A stretch of DNA of 64,000 nt from contig BSYO01000015.1 in the NCBI GenBank assembly GCA_033239525.1, positions 16,615,713 to 16,679,712 of the forward strand. Reading direction: 5' to 3'. Source of the stretch: Nepenthes gracilis. Its lineage: Eukaryota > Streptophyta > Magnoliopsida > Caryophyllales > Nepenthaceae. The stretch's first letter is position 1, and the number at the start of each line of letters is the position of its first letter. Shown here in pieces: positions 60,801 through 64,000 of this stretch. Under the pieces are notes generated by a model. It did not search any database. It was not told where the DNA came from and saw nothing but the letters and a program-made list of their open reading frames with translations. The position numbers and the translations under genes are program-made.

Positions 60801-63384
60801 TGTCTACATTTGTATCAGTATTGAACTTTATATGATTTAATATATGCTTTGTTAGATGCTGATATTTGAAATTTTCTTTGGTTACATGTGCAGATCATTT
60901 TTCTGAGTGCGTAGAGCTCCATGCATTCGAAACCTATGACAAATTTATCAAGTCCCAAGGAGGTGAGGTCGAAAATTTCTTAAGCCTTATAAATGACATA
61001 TTCTAAAGAAGTTCAGATGCATTTTTAGAACAGTGCTGTTTTATTCTGTTCTCTTTATTCATTTTAAAAAAATTCTGGGTATTGGTTTTGAAAATGTGGA
61101 GCCGATGGGGGACTGCATGGGATAAAATATCAGTATTAGGCTCCTAATATCAATATTACGACAAAATCGTATATATGTAGCCCGATATTTAAAATATTAG
61201 CAAATACACTTGATATCTTGTCGATATGTTGGCCGATATTTCCCTCTTAGGTTATGATGTATGAAAAGTTCTTTTGTGTCTGATATTATTCATTACCAGC
61301 AAAGCTGCAACTGTTATCGATACTAACATTTTCGTCCATGGGAGGTTGTCATTGTGTCATGGCATTTGTGTCTGATCCTTGGGCTTGTTTGGCAGAGAAA
61401 TTGAAGAATTTGCCGGCACCTGATGTTGCTGTAGCGTACTATACCGAGGGTGACTTGTACTTATTTGGTAAGTTATGTGTTCTTATCTCCATGCTTTTCT
61501 TGTTTACTGAACTGCAATTGAATTCATCAGTTGTAATTGTTACCATATCCAGATGAATTTCAAACATCCCGGGTTCCCTGTTCTCGAAGGCCAAAAATAG
61601 GTCAGTTTCTGCACACTTCTTCGTTCAGAAAAGTTAATCTCATCTCCCAATATGGATGAAAAAGTTGGCCAATATATATTAGTATCAAAAGGTCCCGATA
61701 CTTGAAAAATGCCCCGATATGTTACTGCCTTGGTGGCATTTCGTGATATATTAGTTGATATATATTGGCCTTCTTTTTATTGTTTTGCTTTGTTCTTAAA
61801 AGTCAAATTTACAGTTTTTTAAATATATCTAAAAATTTCTAGAACTTCTAAGAAACTCAAATACCATATGTTCTATAGAGCTATATAAAACATACATAAA
61901 TCAGAAGATTTGGAATATTTTTAATAACCTATAAAGATATCAGGATTAATATTGATTAAAATTAACTAAAATTCTATAAATAAGTAAATAGATGATTACA
62001 AATAATTAAATTTTAGCATATGACTTACTTTTTATTTGACCACAAGAAATTGATATTTTCATCCATTCTTCCACCACTTTGCTCCTTTTACATTGTAAAG
62101 AAAAAGTCAAGTTGTTAAGTTATTTGCAACTCTTGTTTTATATTTGTTATGAGAAAATTTATGATTAAGTTGTTAAATTCTTGTGTTATTTAGTTGGTGA
62201 AATCTCTGTGGCTTAGCCATCGATTTTCTTGTACATGAAGCATTGGCAATTTATGCGCTGCATGTTATGATTTATGAGTTCAAGTAGTAATTCTTGTGTG
62301 TTGATTCTATGGAAGGTTTAGTTCTCTGTGGAGTTGCCGATCTCATTGATTTGTGATTTGTTCAGTTCTTGCTTCCTTTGTTTAATGTTCGCACAAAATG
62401 ATGAAAAGCTATGATTTTTGGCTGGTATTTTGTGACCCGAGTAGCTTTTAGCTTTCTTGCTCGATCAGTTTGTTTGTTCGGAAGAAATAGTTGCATTTCA
62501 TTGGACCTATTACTTCCAAGTTCTCTATGATTCAAAGCTTTAACACCTTTCTACGCCTTAGGCTCTGTTTGTTTACAACAAAATATTTTTTAAATGGAAA
62601 ATACTTTCTACGAAAAATACCTTCATGGAATATATCTTCTTCTCATAAGATTTTCCAATGCTTGGCTTGAATAAGAAAAAGTTGGATTATTATAAGTTAT
62701 CGGCGGAGTTTGGGTATCAGTTGGCCAGTGACAGGCGACCAGAGGTGTGTTAAGGTGGCAGTGGCTTAAGCCACTGTCGTTGTCTGGCGTTCATCGGAGG
62801 CACTAATTTGGGCTCCTACTGCCATTAGCCAAGAAGAAATTCGAGTTGTCACCGGCCGGATTGGGGAGTCATCCGATGGTAGCCAGTGATGGGTTCTGAG
62901 GCATCTTTTTCACTGAGTGCATCATATTTAGCTAACAACTAATGAATATTGGTGGTAAATGGTGAGTAGTGGATGAGTTATTGTCACTGAGTGCATCATA
63001 AGCACTTGATGCATGCCAAATGCCAAAACCTGTGAAAAATATTTTACAGCAAACAAACGTAGCCATAGATTATGAAAATTTCACAAGTTGAGAAGTAACA
63101 GGCTCTTAACATCCTCTAATCATTCGATTTTACCTGTTATTGCAGAAAATCTCTACGACGTGTTTGTCAATATCAGAGACGACGAAGCCGAGCATTGTAA
63201 GACGATGAAGGCTTGCCAAACTCACGGGAACCTGCGGTCTCCCCACTCGGCTCCTGCGGATTCTGAGGCCGAGCTCGGATGCATTCTGCCGCACGACTGT
63301 GAAGGGATTGTAGATTGTATAAAGAAATCTGTTACTGCTTCTCCAGCAAACGAAACGAACACATCAGGAAGAACAATGATTTGA
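51879..63384 (+). CDS. PTOX: Plastid terminal oxidase (PTOX/IMMUTANS)
   Basis: Nine exons: 51879-52042, 54189-54378, 55035-55128, 58555-58670, 59586-59694, 60894-60962, 61396-61467, 61553-61600, 63146-63384. All introns are GT-AG; the 1101-nt CDS encodes 366 residues. The N-terminus (about 1-58) is Ser/Arg-rich and low in acidic residues, as expected of a chloroplast transit peptide; the mature part starts near RATVLQDNEEKV. The di-iron oxidase core is intact, with likely iron ligands Glu141 (LETIAR), Glu180 and His183 (NEMHH), Glu232, Glu301 and His304 (DDEAEH), matching the six ligands reported for Arabidopsis by a constant offset of 5. The exon-8 segment DEFQTSRVP and CEGIVDCIKKS near the end are PTOX-specific. 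The enzyme oxidises plastoquinol with oxygen at thylakoids, supporting carotenoid desaturation and chlororespiration. No frameshift is seen. Introns 3, 5, 6 and 8 hold repeats. Confidence 0.97.
55496..55745 (-). repeat. CGATAT repeat copy F (minus)
   Basis: Inverted copy in PTOX intron 3: CATATCGACCGATATATCGC in the middle and CAATATTTACGTCTATAG at its far end, the reverse of the usual TAGATGCAAATATTG start. Confidence 0.7.
56037..56270 (-). repeat. CGATAT repeat copy G (minus)
   Basis: Starts ATAGATGAAAATATTGATAT and ends near TATTGGCCGATATTAATAAT; internally AAGTATCGGTGTCAAGGGGC. PTOX intron 3, opposite to the gene. Confidence 0.75.
56474..56721 (+). repeat. CGATAT repeat copy H
   Basis: Well preserved: starts ATAGATGCAAATATCGGCCG and ends CGATATTTTCATCCAT. 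PTOX intron 3, only about 200 bp from copy G in the opposite orientation. Confidence 0.8.
58048..58073. repeat. (TA)n microsatellite in PTOX intron 3
   Basis: About twelve uninterrupted TA dinucleotides, likely length-variable between individuals. Confidence 0.85.
59241..59533. repeat. 149-bp tandem duplication in PTOX intron 4
   Basis: The block starting ATTTCAGAAATATTATACAT at 59241 is repeated from 59390 with about one substitution (CCCAACTT versus CTCAACTT). The near-identity points to a recent event. The copies end just before the branch-point region of exon 5. Confidence 0.9.
60424..60642 (+). repeat. CGATAT repeat copy I, 5' end missing
   Basis: Starts inside the unit (TATTGGGCCCTAATAC) and keeps CTCGATATTTGGCTAGTATA and the CGATATTTTCATCCAT end. 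PTOX intron 5. Confidence 0.7.
61114..61339 (+). repeat. CGATAT repeat copy J
   Basis: Contains AGCCCGATATTTAAAATATT, GTTGGCCGATATTTCCC and a terminal ACATTTTCGTCCAT. It takes up more than half of PTOX intron 6 (60963-61395) and ends 56 bp before exon 7. Confidence 0.7.
61651..62066 (+). repeat. CGATAT repeat copy K, interrupted
   Basis: Starts ATGGATGAAAAAGTTGGCC and ends GATATTTTCATCCAT. The middle is separated by about 230 bp of unrelated AT-rich sequence (61780-62040). PTOX intron 8. Confidence 0.65.
62561..63064. mobile_element. Tourist-like MITE in PTOX intron 8
   Basis: A 504-bp unit with related terminal inverted repeats: GGCTCTGTTTGTTTAC...AAAATATTTT at the left, and GGCTACGTTTGTTTGC...AAAATATTTT when the right end is reversed. 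It is flanked by TTA on the left and ATA on the right, consistent with a decayed 3-bp target duplication of the PIF/Harbinger type. No transposase. It ends about 80 bp before the last PTOX exon. Confidence 0.55.
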
Positions 63385-64000
63385 TATACTTGGGAAGAAC
63401 ATAATAATAAATAGTGGATTCATCTGTAAGCTAGCAAATCATTCACTGATAAAGGGAGTTGCTTTTTCATTAGACTTCTGCTGTTATTTGCTATATAACC
63501 CTTTTGCTTTTGTTTGTTACTTGCGGCACTCAATACATAGGCCAAATGAAATGTGTATGAGGATAAGAATATGAGTCAGTTATAGTTGAAGGAAAGATTA
63601 GAAGTAGCAAATTTATGAAAATTTAGAGCGATGGGATGAAAATGAGTTAAATTTTTTGTACTGTAAAATGATCTTATATTAAATCGAGAAGAATGAAAAA
63701 ATCGATTTCATATAGCAAATTATGATATTCTTGTATTTGTCATTTTTCCCATTTTATGTAAATAATTAAAATTGTGTAATCTTCTCGTATCTATCATTGA
63801 TATTTTAAGCATATTCTCTGAAGTTCGGGAAATATTTTTTATTTTAATCTAACCATTGGTTAGAACAGAATGACAAGGTATTAAGTTCTTTTAAACATTT
63901 TTAGATGATATAATATTATTTATTTTTATATTTTTATATGAGATTATTTATATATATAGATAAATAAGATATCATATCATCGAAAGTATATTTCAAATGA
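63385..64000 (+). other. PTOX 3' UTR and downstream DNA
   Basis: The 3' UTR follows the stop codon. An AATAAA lies at 63406-63411 and T/G-rich sequence near 63450-63530 could hold the processing site. From about 63650 to the edge the DNA is AT-rich with no gene visible. Confidence 0.5.

Overview
This window is nuclear DNA from a flowering plant. The evidence is split genes with canonical GT-AG introns (several over 2 kb), AT-rich intergenic DNA, LTR-like and MITE-like remnants, and five proteins that belong to plant families, including a plastid-targeted oxidase and a peroxisomal enzyme. I cannot name the species.

Five multi-exon genes could be assembled exon by exon, with reading phase matching at the splice junctions. 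They are: (1) a SHOU4-type membrane protein, + strand, 5845-15005, 4 exons; (2) an IBR1/SDRa-type peroxisomal short-chain dehydrogenase, - strand, 16177-22547, 6 exons; (3) an EHD-type dynamin-like ATPase/GTPase, - strand, 26142-33950, 16 exons; (4) a DUF3537 multi-pass membrane protein, - strand, 38576-44585, 4 exons; (5) plastid terminal oxidase (PTOX/IMMUTANS), + strand, 51879-63384, 9 exons. Genes 1 and 2 are convergent, 2-4 lie in tandem on the - strand, and 4 and 5 are divergent across about 7.3 kb. The products act in different places (plasma membrane/Golgi, peroxisome, endosome, membrane, chloroplast), so this is not a functional operon-like cluster. From memory of Arabidopsis loci, however, IBR1/EHD2, EHD1/DUF3537 and DUF3537/PTOX are each neighbouring pairs, so the four-gene order here looks like an ancestral block that Arabidopsis has split up.

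Between the genes the sequence is very AT-rich (1-5500, 33951-38575, 44586-51878), broken by islands of more balanced composition that look like old LTR-retrotransposon pieces (about 21.0-21.85, 24.1-25.1, 35.2-35.95, 48.7-49.48 and 50.35-51.12 kb). The introns carry at least twelve copies of a roughly 200-280 bp repeat full of CGATAT/GATATC words with related ends, found almost only inside genes. Also present are two foldback elements, a Tourist-like MITE, three young tandem duplications and a degenerate minisatellite.

Notable defects: the EHD gene has a frameshift just before its conserved C-terminus and a decayed tandem copy of one exon, and the DUF3537 gene has a frameshift in exon 3. These may be real or assembly indels. 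No new enzyme system was found. The CGATAT repeat family and the gene-order block are the most interesting observations.
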